Shown here: piece by piece, positions 39,633 to 48,040 of the stretch
Numbering within the stretch: the stretch's first letter is position 1
How the letters are laid out: each line of letters opens with the position of its first letter
Assembly: GCF_013404595.1 (NCBI RefSeq)
Contig: NZ_JABVAX010000003.1
Span: 408,767-472,766, forward strand
Length of the DNA stretch: 64,000 bases
Reading direction: 5' to 3'
Source: Jannaschia marina
GTDB lineage: Bacteria; Pseudomonadota; Alphaproteobacteria; Rhodobacterales; Rhodobacteraceae
Translations under genes and position numbers: made by a program
The notes under the pieces: model-generated
What the model was told of the DNA's origin: nothing
Databases searched by the model: none
Seen by the model: the letters and a program-made list of their open reading frames with translations, nothing else

Positions 39633-40811
39633 TCAGCTGTGCGACGGATAGGCCTGCTCGCCGTGAACCGCGAGATCGAGACCCTCCTGCTCGGTGTCGG
39701 CGTCGACCCGCATCCGGAAGACGAGCCGCAGGACGAGCACGATGGCGAGCGTCATCGCCACGGTGAAGACCCCGACGATGGCCAGCCCACCGAGCTGCGC
39801 GGCCCAACTGCCCGCGCCGAAGGCCGCGATCATGATCGACCCGAAGATCCCGCCGACGCCGTGGACGGCGAAGACGTCGAGCGTATCGTCGATCCGGAGG
39901 ACGTTGCGGATCACGTTGACCGCTTCCTGACAGAGAACACCGGCGACGAGGCCGATGACGAGCGCCTCGACGGGGCCGACGAAGCCCGAGGCCGGGGTGA
40001 TCGAGGCGAGACCCGCGATCGTTCCGGTCACGATGCCCACGAGAGAGGCCTTGCCGAAGCGGATCCTCTCCCATGCGGCCCAGCTGAGCGAGGCGGCGGC
40101 GGCCGAGATATGCGTCACGGTCAGCGCCATGGCGGCCCCGCCGTCGGCCGCGAGTTGCGAGCCGCCGTTGAAGCCGAACCAGCCGACCCAGAGCATCGCG
40201 GCGCCGATCATCACGTAGCCCGGGTTGTGCGGCGGCTTTGTCGCGTCTCCCCGCGGTCCGAGGAAGACGGAGACGATGATCGCCGCGATGCCCGCCGTCT
40301 CGTGCACGACGAGGCCGCCGGCGAAGTCACGCACGCCGGTCTCGCCGAAGAGCCCGCCGTCGGCGAGGAAGCCGCCGCCCCAGATCCAGTGCGCGACCGG
40401 CGCATAGCAGAGCAGCATCCATGCGGCCGAGAAGGCGAGGACGAAACCGAAGCTGATCCGCTCGACATAGGCCCCTACGATCAGCGCGGGCGTGATGACG
40501 GCGAAAGTCATCTGGAAGGCGAAGAAGAGCACCTCGGGGATCGTGCCCGAGAGCGTCTCGCCGTCGATGCCGGCGAGGAAGGCCTTGCCGAGGCCGCCCC
40601 AGTAGGCATTGCCGTCGCCGAAGGCGATGGAATAGCCGACGGCGAGCCAGAGCACGCTCATCAGGCAGGCGATCGCATAGCAATGCATGAAGACGCTGAG
40701 CACGTTGCGCGATCGCACGAGCCCTCCGTAGAACAGCGCAAGCCCCGGCAGCGTCATGAACAGCACGAGTGCCGTCGCGACGAGGATCCAGGCGGTATCC
40801 GCTCCGACCAT
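39633..40811 (-). CDS. amtB: Ammonium transporter AmtB
   Basis: 392-residue trimeric inner-membrane channel with 11 predicted helices. It starts MVGADTAWILVATALVLFMTLPGLALFYGGLVRSRN (read as LPGLALFYGGLVRSRN). Core Amt signatures are GDGNAYWGGLGKAF, PEVLFFAFQMTFAVITPALI and DFAGGLVVHETAGIAA with the first pore His, and DTLDVFAVHGVGGIFG with the second. There is no signal peptide and no glnK gene next to it. A 16-bp palindrome lies 94 bases upstream. Confidence 0.94.
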   Translation of the reverse strand: MVGADTAWILVATALVLFMTLPGLALFYGGLVRSRNVLSVFMHCYAIACLMSVLWLAVGYSIAFGDGNAYWGGLGKAFLAGIDGETLSGTIPEVLFFAFQMTFAVITPALIVGAYVERISFGFVLAFSAAWMLLCYAPVAHWIWGGGFLADGGLFGETGVRDFAGGLVVHETAGIAAIIVSVFLGPRGDATKPPHNPGYVMIGAAMLWVGWFGFNGGSQLAADGGAAMALTVTHISAAAASLSWAAWERIRFGKASLVGIVTGTIAGLASITPASGFVGPVEALVIGLVAGVLCQEAVNVIRNVLRIDDTLDVFAVHGVGGIFGSIMIAAFGAGSWAAQLGGLAIVGVFTVAMTLAIVLVLRLVFRMRVDADTEQEGLDLAVHGEQAYPSHS

Positions 40812-40904
40812 TTCGATTCCCTCCCCTGTTGGTCAGGGGGCGGAGTGGCGACTGTCGTTTGCGCGGAAAAGCGGCAGGGGCGGATTACGCTGCATAATTT
40901 CAAT

Positions 40905-40920
40905 GCACTTCATGAAGTGC
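40905..40920. promoter_or_regulatory. Perfect palindrome upstream of amtB
   Basis: GCACTTCATGAAGTGC, 94 bases upstream of the amtB start and 55 bases past the mocA-like stop. It resembles an NtrC site (TGCAC...GTGCA), but the half-sites are 8 rather than 7 bp apart, and no sigma-54 -24/-12 pair was found. It may instead be a stem-loop ending the upstream operon. Confidence 0.45.
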
Positions 40921-40974
40921 CTTCTGGGTGAGCAGTTTCCGGATGATTTGCCTATCATGAGGGCGTTCCGAAAA

Positions 40975-41559
40975 TTAATGTCCGGTCCGCGCGGCACGCC
41001 ATCCGGCCCAGTCCTCGGGCGTGTCGAGGTCGGTCGTCGCGGCCCGGCCGGGCAGGGGGCAGACCTCGGTCTCCCGCGCCGCGATCAGGGCTTTCGCGCC
41101 CCGGTCCCCCTCCAGCCGCCGAAGATCGTCGAATAGGCTGCGGTCGAAGACGACCGGATGACCGGGCGTGCCGTCGCAATCCACCGCCCGCAGGATCGGG
41201 GCCGTGCCCGCTTGCCAGGCGGCGCTCAACCGGGCGAGCGCCGCGGCGTCGATCTCGGGCATGTCGGCCAGATGCAGGATGGCGGCTTCGCCACTGCAGG
41301 CGGCGATTCCGGCGCGGATCGAGGCCGACATGGCGCGGTCCTCCACCTCGACGATCCGCGCCGCCGTGTCCGTTAGCCAGGAACGTCGCGGGCTCCGGGG
41401 CGGGAGCGTCACGATCACCTCGCTACTTGCGCCCAGCGCCGCGCGCACCGCCCGCAGGATGAGCGGCGTGCCCTCGACCTCCTCCAGAAGCTTGTCCGCC
41501 CCGCGCATCCGGCGCGACGCCCCGGCGGCCAGCACGACGATGGCGGGTGGCGCGCGCAT
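40975..41559 (-). CDS. MobA/MocA-like NTP transferase
   Basis: 194 residues (MRAPPAIVVLAAGASRRMRGADKLLEEVEG). The nucleotide loop LAAGASRRMRGADKLL and the metal-binding ILHLADMPEIDAAALARL near residue 105 match the molybdenum-cofactor cytidylyl/guanylyl transferase superfamily (MocA type). It would add a nucleotide to molybdopterin, though related sugar nucleotidyltransferases exist. Coupled by ATGA to the upstream FMN dehydrogenase, so it belongs to the hps/com operon. Its link to sulfonate use is not obvious. Confidence 0.8.
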   Translation of the reverse strand: MRAPPAIVVLAAGASRRMRGADKLLEEVEGTPLILRAVRAALGASSEVIVTLPPRSPRRSWLTDTAARIVEVEDRAMSASIRAGIAACSGEAAILHLADMPEIDAAALARLSAAWQAGTAPILRAVDCDGTPGHPVVFDRSLFDDLRRLEGDRGAKALIAARETEVCPLPGRAATTDLDTPEDWAGWRAARTGH

Positions 41560-42674
41560 CAGGCAGGCGCCGCGGCGGAGGGTCGGGACAGATCGGTCAG
41601 GCCGCATTGCGCCATGGCGATCGACATCTCCTCGCTCAGGACGTCCCACAGCCGGTTCAGCCCCGCCTCGCCCCCGGCGGCGATGGCGAACTGCAGGATC
41701 CGCCCGAAGAAGGTGAAGTCCGCCCCCTGCGCAAGCGCCTTCAGAGCGTCCTCGCCCGAGCGCAGGCCGCTGTCGTAGAAGAGGGGCATGTCGGGCCCGA
41801 GCGCCGCGCGCATCGCCGGCAGTACGTCGATTGGCGTGGGCGCGCTTTCGAGTTGGCGCGCCCCGTGGCTCGACACCTGGATCGCATCGACGCCCGCGTC
41901 CCTGAGCGTGAGCGCATCCTCGACGTCGAGCACGCCCTTCACGACGAGCTTGCCCGGCCAGGCCTCCCGCAGCCGCCGCAGCGTGTCGAATGTGGCGCGG
42001 GCCCGGCTCTCGGTGCGGTCGAAGGTGAAGCCGTCCACGCCGAAGTTCGCCATCTGCGGCTTGCCCGCGGCCAGCGTCGAGAGCGACCAGCGGGGATGCA
42101 GCGCGAAGTCCAGCACCTGCCGGGGCCCGAGGCGGAAGGGCATCTTGAAGCCGTGCCGCAATTCGCGCGGGCGCCGCCCCACCTCGGGGACGTCGACCGT
42201 GAGGACGAGCGTGCGGTACCCGGCAACCCGCGCGCGCTCCACGAGGCGGAACGTGCCGCTGCCGTCGCCCGAGAAGTAGAGCTGGAACCAGGCGTTTCCC
42301 TCGGCCACCTCGAGGATCCGCTCCAGCGGGGTCGAGGCGACGGTGGAGACGCCGTGGGGCACCGAATGGCGCGCGGCGAGGCGCGCGAGCATCAGGTCGG
42401 CACCGGGGGCCGCGAGGTTGCACATCCCCATGGGCGCGATGCCGAAGGGCCGCGCGGCGGGCGCGCCGAAGAGCGTTGCCGCCAGACTGCGCGCCGAGAC
42501 GTCCCGCAGGATGCGCGGCCGCAGCGTCAGCGCGTCGAGCGCGGCCCGGCCGCGCGCCGCCCCCGTCTCGCGCCCCGCGGCCCCGTCGATGTAGTCGAAG
42601 ACCATCCACGGCAGACGCCGTCGCGCCAGACGCCGCGCATCCTCGGCCGAATGGATGTGATCTGCGGCTGCCAC
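41559..42674 (-). CDS. FMN-dependent alpha-hydroxy-acid dehydrogenase; candidate sulfolactate dehydrogenase
   Basis: 371 residues starting at GTG (MAAADHIHSAEDARRLARRRLP) with an AAGGAGG ribosome site. LldD/glycolate-oxidase fold: MVFDYIDGAAGRE, FGIAPMGMCNLAAPGADL, the FMN-binding QLYFSGDG, catalytic Lys in KLVVKGVLDVEDA, and the signature His/Arg in VSSHGARQLESAPTPIDVLPA (shortened SSHGARQLES). By position between comDE and the coupled mocA-like gene it probably oxidises sulfolactate to sulfopyruvate in the DHPS pathway. That substrate is an inference; lactate or mandelate are alternatives. Confidence 0.82.
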   Translation of the reverse strand: MAAADHIHSAEDARRLARRRLPWMVFDYIDGAAGRETGAARGRAALDALTLRPRILRDVSARSLAATLFGAPAARPFGIAPMGMCNLAAPGADLMLARLAARHSVPHGVSTVASTPLERILEVAEGNAWFQLYFSGDGSGTFRLVERARVAGYRTLVLTVDVPEVGRRPRELRHGFKMPFRLGPRQVLDFALHPRWSLSTLAAGKPQMANFGVDGFTFDRTESRARATFDTLRRLREAWPGKLVVKGVLDVEDALTLRDAGVDAIQVSSHGARQLESAPTPIDVLPAMRAALGPDMPLFYDSGLRSGEDALKALAQGADFTFFGRILQFAIAAGGEAGLNRLWDVLSEEMSIAMAQCGLTDLSRPSAAAPA

Positions 42675-42745
42675 GTCTCGCGGCCTCCTTCCTCTGGCCC
42701 GAATACGCCCGGGGAGCGCGAGGGGGCTGGCCCCCTCGCACGGTC

Positions 42746-43300
42746 TCAGGACGCGACGGCGCGCATGAAGCGGTCGCGGATGACGACCGGGTCCATGGTG
42801 ATGACCGGCATCTTGGCGTTGCCACTGTCGCATTTAACGACGAGGACGGTCGCCTTGCCGCTGTCGATGGCGGCCTGCAGCGCGGGTCCGGTGTCGACGT
42901 CCCGCACCTCGACCACCGTATCGCAGCCGGCGGCGCGGGCCATGCCGGCGAGGTCGGTCTTGCGCCCCGTGTAGGTCGGCTGGTCCCCGGTGGAGCCGTA
43001 GGAGCCGTTGTCGACGATCATCAGGATGTAGTTGCCGGGCGCGTTGTTGCCGATCGTCGGCAGCGTCCCGAGGTTCGTCAGGACCGAGCCGTCGCCGTCG
43101 ATGACGATCACCGGCTTCGGCTGCGCGAGCGCCAGGCCGAGGCCGATGGACGACGCGAGGCCCATCGTCCCCAGCATGTAGAAATTCGTCGGCTGGTCGT
43201 CGATGGCGTGCAGTTCCTGGCTCGGGATGCCGATGTTGCAGACGACGAGCTGGTCACGGAGGATCGGAGCGATCTCTTTCAGGATTTCGGAGCGGATCAT
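42746..43300 (-). CDS. comE: Sulfopyruvate decarboxylase, beta subunit (TPP-binding)
   Basis: Carries the TPP-binding half of ComDE, which decarboxylates 3-sulfopyruvate to sulfoacetaldehyde. The 184 residues (MIRSEILKEIAPILRDQLVVCNIG) contain the thiamine motif VIDGDGSVLTNLG, then NNAPGNYILMIVDNGSYGSTG. The start overlaps the comD stop (ATGA). The two-subunit arrangement is that of ComD/ComE, which in roseobacters serves sulfonate breakdown rather than coenzyme M synthesis. It is flanked by comD and a candidate sulfolactate dehydrogenase gene. Confidence 0.9.
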   Translation of the reverse strand: MIRSEILKEIAPILRDQLVVCNIGIPSQELHAIDDQPTNFYMLGTMGLASSIGLGLALAQPKPVIVIDGDGSVLTNLGTLPTIGNNAPGNYILMIVDNGSYGSTGDQPTYTGRKTDLAGMARAAGCDTVVEVRDVDTGPALQAAIDSGKATVLVVKCDSGNAKMPVITMDPVVIRDRFMRAVAS

Positions 43301-43803
43301 TGGTCGCCGTAGCCTCCCCAGAAGTTGGCGTCGGTCAGGATCGCGACGGGCTTGTTGCACATGAAGGTGTATTTCAGGATGTTGTCGAACTCCTCGACGT
43401 CCTTCTGCCAGTGGAAATGGTAAGTCGGGATGTTGAGCTGCGCCAGAAGCGCCTTGGTATGAACCGCCATCTCGACCTGGCAGGCGACCGGCTCGCGCAG
43501 CTCGCCCCGGTAGGAGATGATCATCGGCAGGGGCATCCGGTAGAACTGGATCAGCGTGGCGAGCGTGTTGATCGTCACGCCGAGCGCGGTGTTCTGCATG
43601 ATGATGGCGGGCCGCGTGCCGCCCATCCAGGCCCCGGCACAGAGGCCCATGCCCTCGTCCTCCTTGTTGGAGGGGATGTGGAAGATGTCGTCGCGCGCCT
43701 CGACCTCCTCGATCACGCCGGCCAGCTGCTTGCAGGGCACGGTCGTTACGAAGCGGATGTCGTTGGCGACAAGATCGTCCGCGATCTTCTTGTCGATGTT
43801 CAT
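43297..43803 (-). CDS. comD: Sulfopyruvate decarboxylase, alpha subunit
   Basis: 168 residues (MNIDKKIADDLVANDIRFVTTVPCKQLAG) forming the N-terminal half of a TPP decarboxylase split in two genes. IPSNKEDEGMGLCAGAWMGG holds the Glu that protonates the TPP aminopyrimidine, and IMQNTALGVTINTLATLIQFY is the typical PYR domain (read as IMQNTALGVTINTL). Works with ComE, coupled by ATGA. Lies 29 bases downstream of the zinc alcohol dehydrogenase gene in the hps cluster. Confidence 0.9.
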   Translation of the reverse strand: MNIDKKIADDLVANDIRFVTTVPCKQLAGVIEEVEARDDIFHIPSNKEDEGMGLCAGAWMGGTRPAIIMQNTALGVTINTLATLIQFYRMPLPMIISYRGELREPVACQVEMAVHTKALLAQLNIPTYHFHWQKDVEEFDNILKYTFMCNKPVAILTDANFWGGYGDQ

Positions 43804-43832
43804 TCCAGCATTGCCTTTCGGTTGCACGGGGT

Positions 43833-44813
43833 TCAGCCCGCAGGGTCGAGGAGGATCTTGGGCGCGGCAACGTATCCCGCGCGCAGATCGGCGAAGGCGC
43901 TGGCTCCCTGCGACAGGGGGCGCGTCTCATACCAGTCGAGCGGGCCGAGCCGCCCGTCGAAGAGCGCGGCGGCACAGTCGCGAAAGTCCTGCGCTGTGTA
44001 GGTATAGGTACCGATGAAGGTCACCTCCTGCAGCGTCATGCGCCGCACGTCGAGGCCGCCGTCGTCCTCGCCGAGGCCCACGTGGACGATCACGCCGCCG
44101 GGGTCCACGAGCGCCGAGGCCCGGGCGCGCGTCGCGGCATAGCCCACCGCGTCAACGATGAGCGGGGCAGGGACGTCCGCCTCGGCCAGCACTCTCTCGC
44201 CGCAACGTTCGATCAGGAAGGCGCGACGGTCGGCGTTGGGCTCGATCAGGGTCACGTCGCCCACCCCCATCGCGCGGAGCGCCAGCGCCGAAGCGAGGCC
44301 GATGGCACCGCCCCCGAGGACGAGCGCACGCCGCTCCATGCCCGGATGTAGCGCGGCCAGCCCGAGGCGCACCGCGTGCCAGCCGACGGCCAGCGGCTCG
44401 GCGAGGGCGGCCTTGGCCAGCGGCACCGCGTCGGGGACGGTCACGAGGTTGATTTCGGGGATCGCGACGTACTGCGCGAAGGCTCCCGCGCGCGGCGGCA
44501 TGGAGATGATCTGTCTCTCGGGGCAGAGGTTCTCGCGGCCCGCCGCGCAGGCCGGGCAGGTGCCGCAGGTCACGAGCGGGTTGATCGTCACGCGTTCGCC
44601 GTCGCGGGGACCGCCGGTGATCGTGCCCGCCGCCTCGTGCCCGAGGATGAGCGGCGCGGGCCGGCGCGCGTCGTGGCCGAGGTAGGCGTGCATGTCCGAC
44701 CCGCAGATGCCCACGGCGGCGACGCGGATCAGCACTTCGCCGTCGCGCGGCCCGGGCGGGGCCACGTCGCGCAGGGCGAGCTGTTCGATGCCTTCGTAGA
44801 CCAGCGCCTTCAT
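43833..44813 (-). CDS. Zinc-dependent alcohol dehydrogenase (candidate HpsO/HpsP)
   Basis: 326-residue medium-chain dehydrogenase. Catalytic zinc ligands are in VGICGSDMHAYLGHD (Cys) and ILGHEAAGTI (His-Glu), and the structural zinc Cys cluster is CGTCPACAAGRENLC. The NAD(P) Rossmann motif is LGGGAIGLASALAL. It lies between an SDR and comD in a cluster with hpsN; DHPS degraders carry two accessory DHPS 2-dehydrogenases (HpsO, HpsP) that interconvert DHPS enantiomers, and this and the SDR are the two candidates. Which is which was not resolved. Coupled by ATGA to the SDR. Confidence 0.83.
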   Translation of the reverse strand: MKALVYEGIEQLALRDVAPPGPRDGEVLIRVAAVGICGSDMHAYLGHDARRPAPLILGHEAAGTITGGPRDGERVTINPLVTCGTCPACAAGRENLCPERQIISMPPRAGAFAQYVAIPEINLVTVPDAVPLAKAALAEPLAVGWHAVRLGLAALHPGMERRALVLGGGAIGLASALALRAMGVGDVTLIEPNADRRAFLIERCGERVLAEADVPAPLIVDAVGYAATRARASALVDPGGVIVHVGLGEDDGGLDVRRMTLQEVTFIGTYTYTAQDFRDCAAALFDGRLGPLDWYETRPLSQGASAFADLRAGYVAAPKILLDPAG

Positions 44814-45571
44814 TTCGCGGTGAACCCCCCGTCGACCATGAGGATCTGCCCAGTCACGTAGGCGGACGCTTCGGAGCAGAGGAAGAGGATCGGCCCGTCG
44901 ATGTCCTCCATCCGGCCGTTGCGCCCGAGGCAGGTCTGCGCCGCGTTGCGCGCCGCCCGCGCCTCGTCCTCGAAGACGGCCTGCGTCAGCTCCGTCGGGA
45001 AGAAGCCCGGCCCGATCGCGTTCGCGGTGATCCCGTGGGGTGACCAGGCTTCGGCCATGGCGCGCGTGAGCTGCCCGATCCCGCCCTTCGAGGCGCCGTA
45101 GGCCAGCCCGCCGGGAAAGGCGCGCGTCGTCTGGAGCGAGGCGAAAGTCACGATCCGGCCCCAGCCCCGCGCCCGCATCGCCGGTACGAGCGCCTGGCTC
45201 AGGAAGAAGGGGGCGCCGAGGTTGAGCGCGATCGTCGTGTCCCAGCCCTCGGGCGTCACCGCGTCGGCTGTCTGTCGCGTGTTGATCCCGGCCGCGTGGA
45301 CGAGGATGTCGGGCGCGCCGAAGGGGGCGGCGATCCGCTCGGCGAGCGCGGGCAGGCGGTCGCGGTCGGCCACGTCGGCGGCAATCGCTGCGGCATCGGC
45401 CCCGATCTCGTCGCGCAGCGCGTCGAGCGCCTCGGCCCGCCGGGCCACGCCCACGACCTTCGCGCCGGCTTCTGCCAGCACCACCGCCGCGCGCCGTCCG
45501 AGGCCGGAACTGGCCCCGGTCACGCAGGCGACGCGGCCGCTCAGGTCAAAGAGCGCGGCAGGGTCAGTCAT
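44810..45571 (-). CDS. Short-chain dehydrogenase/reductase (candidate HpsO/HpsP)
   Basis: 253 residues from MTDPAALFDLSGRVACVTGASSGLG. Cofactor motif TGASSGLGRRAAVVLAEAGA, catalytic Ser in TFASLQTTRAFPGGLAYGASKGGIGQL (shortened ASLQTTRAFPG) and Tyr/Lys in YGASKGG. The absence of an acidic residue after the second strand leaves NAD versus NADP open. The 8-base overlap with hpsN upstream and the ATGA with the zinc dehydrogenase downstream place it in the hps operon, probably in DHPS enantiomer interconversion. Confidence 0.83.
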   Translation of the reverse strand: MTDPAALFDLSGRVACVTGASSGLGRRAAVVLAEAGAKVVGVARRAEALDALRDEIGADAAAIAADVADRDRLPALAERIAAPFGAPDILVHAAGINTRQTADAVTPEGWDTTIALNLGAPFFLSQALVPAMRARGWGRIVTFASLQTTRAFPGGLAYGASKGGIGQLTRAMAEAWSPHGITANAIGPGFFPTELTQAVFEDEARAARNAAQTCLGRNGRMEDIDGPILFLCSEASAYVTGQILMVDGGFTAK

Positions 45572-46871
45572 GGGCCGAGAGGTCGAAATTCTCGCCGGGG
45601 AAGTACTTGGCAAGGCGCACGTCGGCGGCCCGCGCGTGCCCCTCCATCCCCTCGAGGCGCGAGATGCGGGCGGTCGCCTGCGCCACGGCCTTCGACCCTT
45701 CGCGCGTGGCGCGCTGCCAGGTGACGATCTTCATGTACTTGTGCACCGAGAGCCCCCCGGTATAGCCCGCCGCCCCCGAGGTCGGCAGCACGTGGTTCGT
45801 CCCCGACGCCTTGTCGCCGTAGCTCACCGTCGTCTCCTCCCCGAGGAAGAGCGAGCCGTAGCAGGTCAGGCGGTCGAGCCACCAGTCGAGGTCTCCGGCC
45901 TGCACCGTGAGGTGTTCGGGGGCGTAGTCGTCGGAGGTCGCCGCCATCTCCTCCCGGTCGGCGCAGAGGATGACCTCGGCATAGTCGCGCCACGCCGCGC
46001 GCGCGTTGTCTCGGTTCAGCTCCGGCAGATCCTCGATGAGGTCCGGCACGATCTCCATCACCCGCTCGGCCAGCGCGCGATCGTCGGTGACGAGCCAGAC
46101 GGGCGAGTTGTAGCCGTGCTCCGCCTGGCTCACGAGGTCTGTGGCGACGATCTGCGCGTCGGCCGTGGCATCGGCGAGGATCAGGCTGTCGGTCGGGCCG
46201 GCGATCATGTCGATGCCCACGCGCCCGAAGAGGATGCGCTTGGCCTCGGCCACGAACTGGTTGCCGGGGCCGACGAGGATGTTCGCCTTCGGCAACCCGA
46301 ACAGCCCGAAGGTCATCGCCGCGACGCCCTGCACGCCGCCCATGGCCATGATCCGGTCGGCCCCGCAGATGTGGGCGGCATAGACGATGGCCGGTGCAAC
46401 GCCGACGCCGGGGCGGGGCGGGGAGCAGGCGGTGATGTGCCGGCAGCCCGCGACCTTGGCGGTCGTCACCGTCATGATGGCGCTGGCGATGTGGCTGTAG
46501 CGCCCGCCGGGCACGTAGCAGCCCGCCGCATCCACGGGGATCGCCTTCTGCCCGGCAACGAAGCCCGGCTCGATCTCCATCTCGACGTCCGCGACCGTGC
46601 CCTTCTGCAGCTCGGCAAAACGGCGCACGTTATCGTGGGCGAAGCGGATGTCGGCCTTCAGCTTTTCGGGCACCTGCGCGATGGCGGCCTCGATTTCCTC
46701 GGGCGTGAGCAGGGTGTTGCCGTCGTAGCGGTCGAACCTGGCGGCGTAGTCGAGCGCCTTGGCGTCGCCGCCGGCCTCGATCTCGTCGAGGATGGCCTGC
46801 ACCGTGTCGTGGACTTCGGATGCATCCGTGGTCGACGTCCGCGTTGCGGTCTTGAGATAGTCGCGTGCCAT
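45564..46871 (-). CDS. hpsN: Sulfopropanediol (DHPS) 3-dehydrogenase
   Basis: 435 residues, a histidinol dehydrogenase homologue (MARDYLKTATRTSTTDASEV). HisD-type zinc-site motifs are SQAEHGYNSPVW (Gln/His) and APEHLTVQ, with GPGNQFVAEAKRILFG and MIAGPTDSLILADATAD, but the family context (hps cluster, comDE, LacI divergent) and length indicate HpsN, which oxidises (R)-2,3-dihydroxypropane-1-sulfonate to sulfolactate. No his genes flank it. It is the first gene of the operon and reads away from a double LacI-type operator. Residual HisD activity is not excluded. Confidence 0.85.
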   Translation of the reverse strand: MARDYLKTATRTSTTDASEVHDTVQAILDEIEAGGDAKALDYAARFDRYDGNTLLTPEEIEAAIAQVPEKLKADIRFAHDNVRRFAELQKGTVADVEMEIEPGFVAGQKAIPVDAAGCYVPGGRYSHIASAIMTVTTAKVAGCRHITACSPPRPGVGVAPAIVYAAHICGADRIMAMGGVQGVAAMTFGLFGLPKANILVGPGNQFVAEAKRILFGRVGIDMIAGPTDSLILADATADAQIVATDLVSQAEHGYNSPVWLVTDDRALAERVMEIVPDLIEDLPELNRDNARAAWRDYAEVILCADREEMAATSDDYAPEHLTVQAGDLDWWLDRLTCYGSLFLGEETTVSYGDKASGTNHVLPTSGAAGYTGGLSVHKYMKIVTWQRATREGSKAVAQATARISRLEGMEGHARAADVRLAKYFPGENFDLSAHD

Positions 46872-46913
46872 GGGGTCTCCCGATCTTGCCCGGACGGGCG
46901 ATTCTCGCGGCTC

Positions 46914-46954
46914 AATGTAAGCGCTTGCATAGCTATGATGCAAGCGCTTACATT
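46914..46954. promoter_or_regulatory. Double LacI-type operator between hpsN and hpsR
   Basis: Two 17-bp arms, AATGTAAGCGCTTGCAT (46914-46930) and ATGCAAGCGCTTACATT (46938-46954), are perfect inverted copies with a 7-bp spacer. Each contains an AAGCGCTT core typical of LacI/GalR operators. It lies in the divergent promoter region, so HpsR probably represses both hpsN and its own gene. Confidence 0.85.
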
Positions 46955-46980
46955 CATGCTATGACAAGGACATGAGCCGA

Positions 46981-47991
46981 ATGCAGACCCAGCCGAACCC
47001 AACCCTTGATGATGTGGCCCGCCGTGCCGGTGTCTCCACGGCGACCGTCTCGCGCTGCCTGAACGCGCCGGCCAAGGTCTCGGGCAAGACGCGGGAGCGG
47101 GTGATGGCGGCGGTCACCGCCCTCGGCTACACGCCGCACTTCGGGGCCCGCGCGATGGCCGCGCGGCGCACCCATACGATCGGCGCCGTGATCCCGACGA
47201 TGGAAAACGCCGTCTTCGCCCGGGGCCTGCAGGCCTTTCAGGAGGGGCTGCACGCGGCGGGCTATACGCTTCTGGTCGCGAGTTCCGCCTATGACCCGGT
47301 CGTCGAGGCCGAACAGGTCCGTGCCCTCGTCGCGCGGGGGGCCGATGGCCTGCTGCTGATCGGCCGCACACGCGACCGGGCGTTGACCGACTTTCTCTCG
47401 GCGCGCGGCGTGCCGGCACTCCTCGCATGGGTGGTCGAGGGGGAGGGGGTCTCCGTCGGCTTCGACAACCGCGCGGCCATGCGGGCGCTGGCCGAGGCCG
47501 TGCTGGCCGAGGGGCACCGGCGGATCGCCATGATCTCGGGGCTGACGACCGGCAACGACCGGGCCTCCGAGCGTCTGGCCGGGCTGCGCGAGGCGCTGGC
47601 GGCGGCGGGGCTCACGCGCGCGGGCCTGCCGCTCGAGGAGGTGCCCTACGGCATCGAGACGGGCGGGGCGGCCTTCGCCCGGCTGATGGAGGCCAGACCG
47701 CGCCCGACGGCGGTGATGTGCGGCAACGACGTGCTGGCCGCCGGGGCACTGGCGAAGGCGGCGGAGATGGGGCTCCGCGTGCCGGAAGACGTCTCGATCA
47801 CCGGCTTCGACGACATCGAGCTCGCGCGCATCGTGCCGCCCGGCCTGACGACCGCCCATGTGCCGCACCGCGACATGGGAGCGCGGGCGGCGGAGGTGCT
47901 GATCGCTCTGGTGGAAGGCGGCGACGCGGCCTCGGTCACCCTGGCGTGCCCCGTCGTCCGGCGCGGCTCGCTCGGACCGCCGCGGGGGTAG
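46981..47991 (+). CDS. hpsR: LacI family transcriptional regulator of the DHPS cluster
   Basis: 336 residues from MQTQPNPTLDDVARRAGVS; an ATG three codons upstream (46972) has a worse-spaced ribosome site (AAGGA one base away versus ten for 46981). The LacI HTH is TLDDVARRAGVSTATVSRCLN with the hinge following (AMAARRTHTIG), then a periplasmic-binding-like sensor with VSITGFDDIELARIVPPGLTT. It diverges from hpsN with a double perfect operator between, as HpsR in Cupriavidus. The inducer is presumably DHPS or a product; not tested. Confidence 0.85.
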   Translation: MQTQPNPTLDDVARRAGVSTATVSRCLNAPAKVSGKTRERVMAAVTALGYTPHFGARAMAARRTHTIGAVIPTMENAVFARGLQAFQEGLHAAGYTLLVASSAYDPVVEAEQVRALVARGADGLLLIGRTRDRALTDFLSARGVPALLAWVVEGEGVSVGFDNRAAMRALAEAVLAEGHRRIAMISGLTTGNDRASERLAGLREALAAAGLTRAGLPLEEVPYGIETGGAAFARLMEARPRPTAVMCGNDVLAAGALAKAAEMGLRVPEDVSITGFDDIELARIVPPGLTTAHVPHRDMGARAAEVLIALVEGGDAASVTLACPVVRRGSLGPPRG

Positions 47992-48040
47992 GTTTCGTGG
48001 GACGATGCGCTCGGTGCGAGCAACTGCGACCGTATCGGCC

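Noticed and set aside
45564..46871. Histidinol dehydrogenase (hisD) as the call for the first operon gene
   Set aside because: No his neighbours; divergent LacI regulator, comDE and two extra dehydrogenases fit HpsN. hisD activity cannot be fully excluded.
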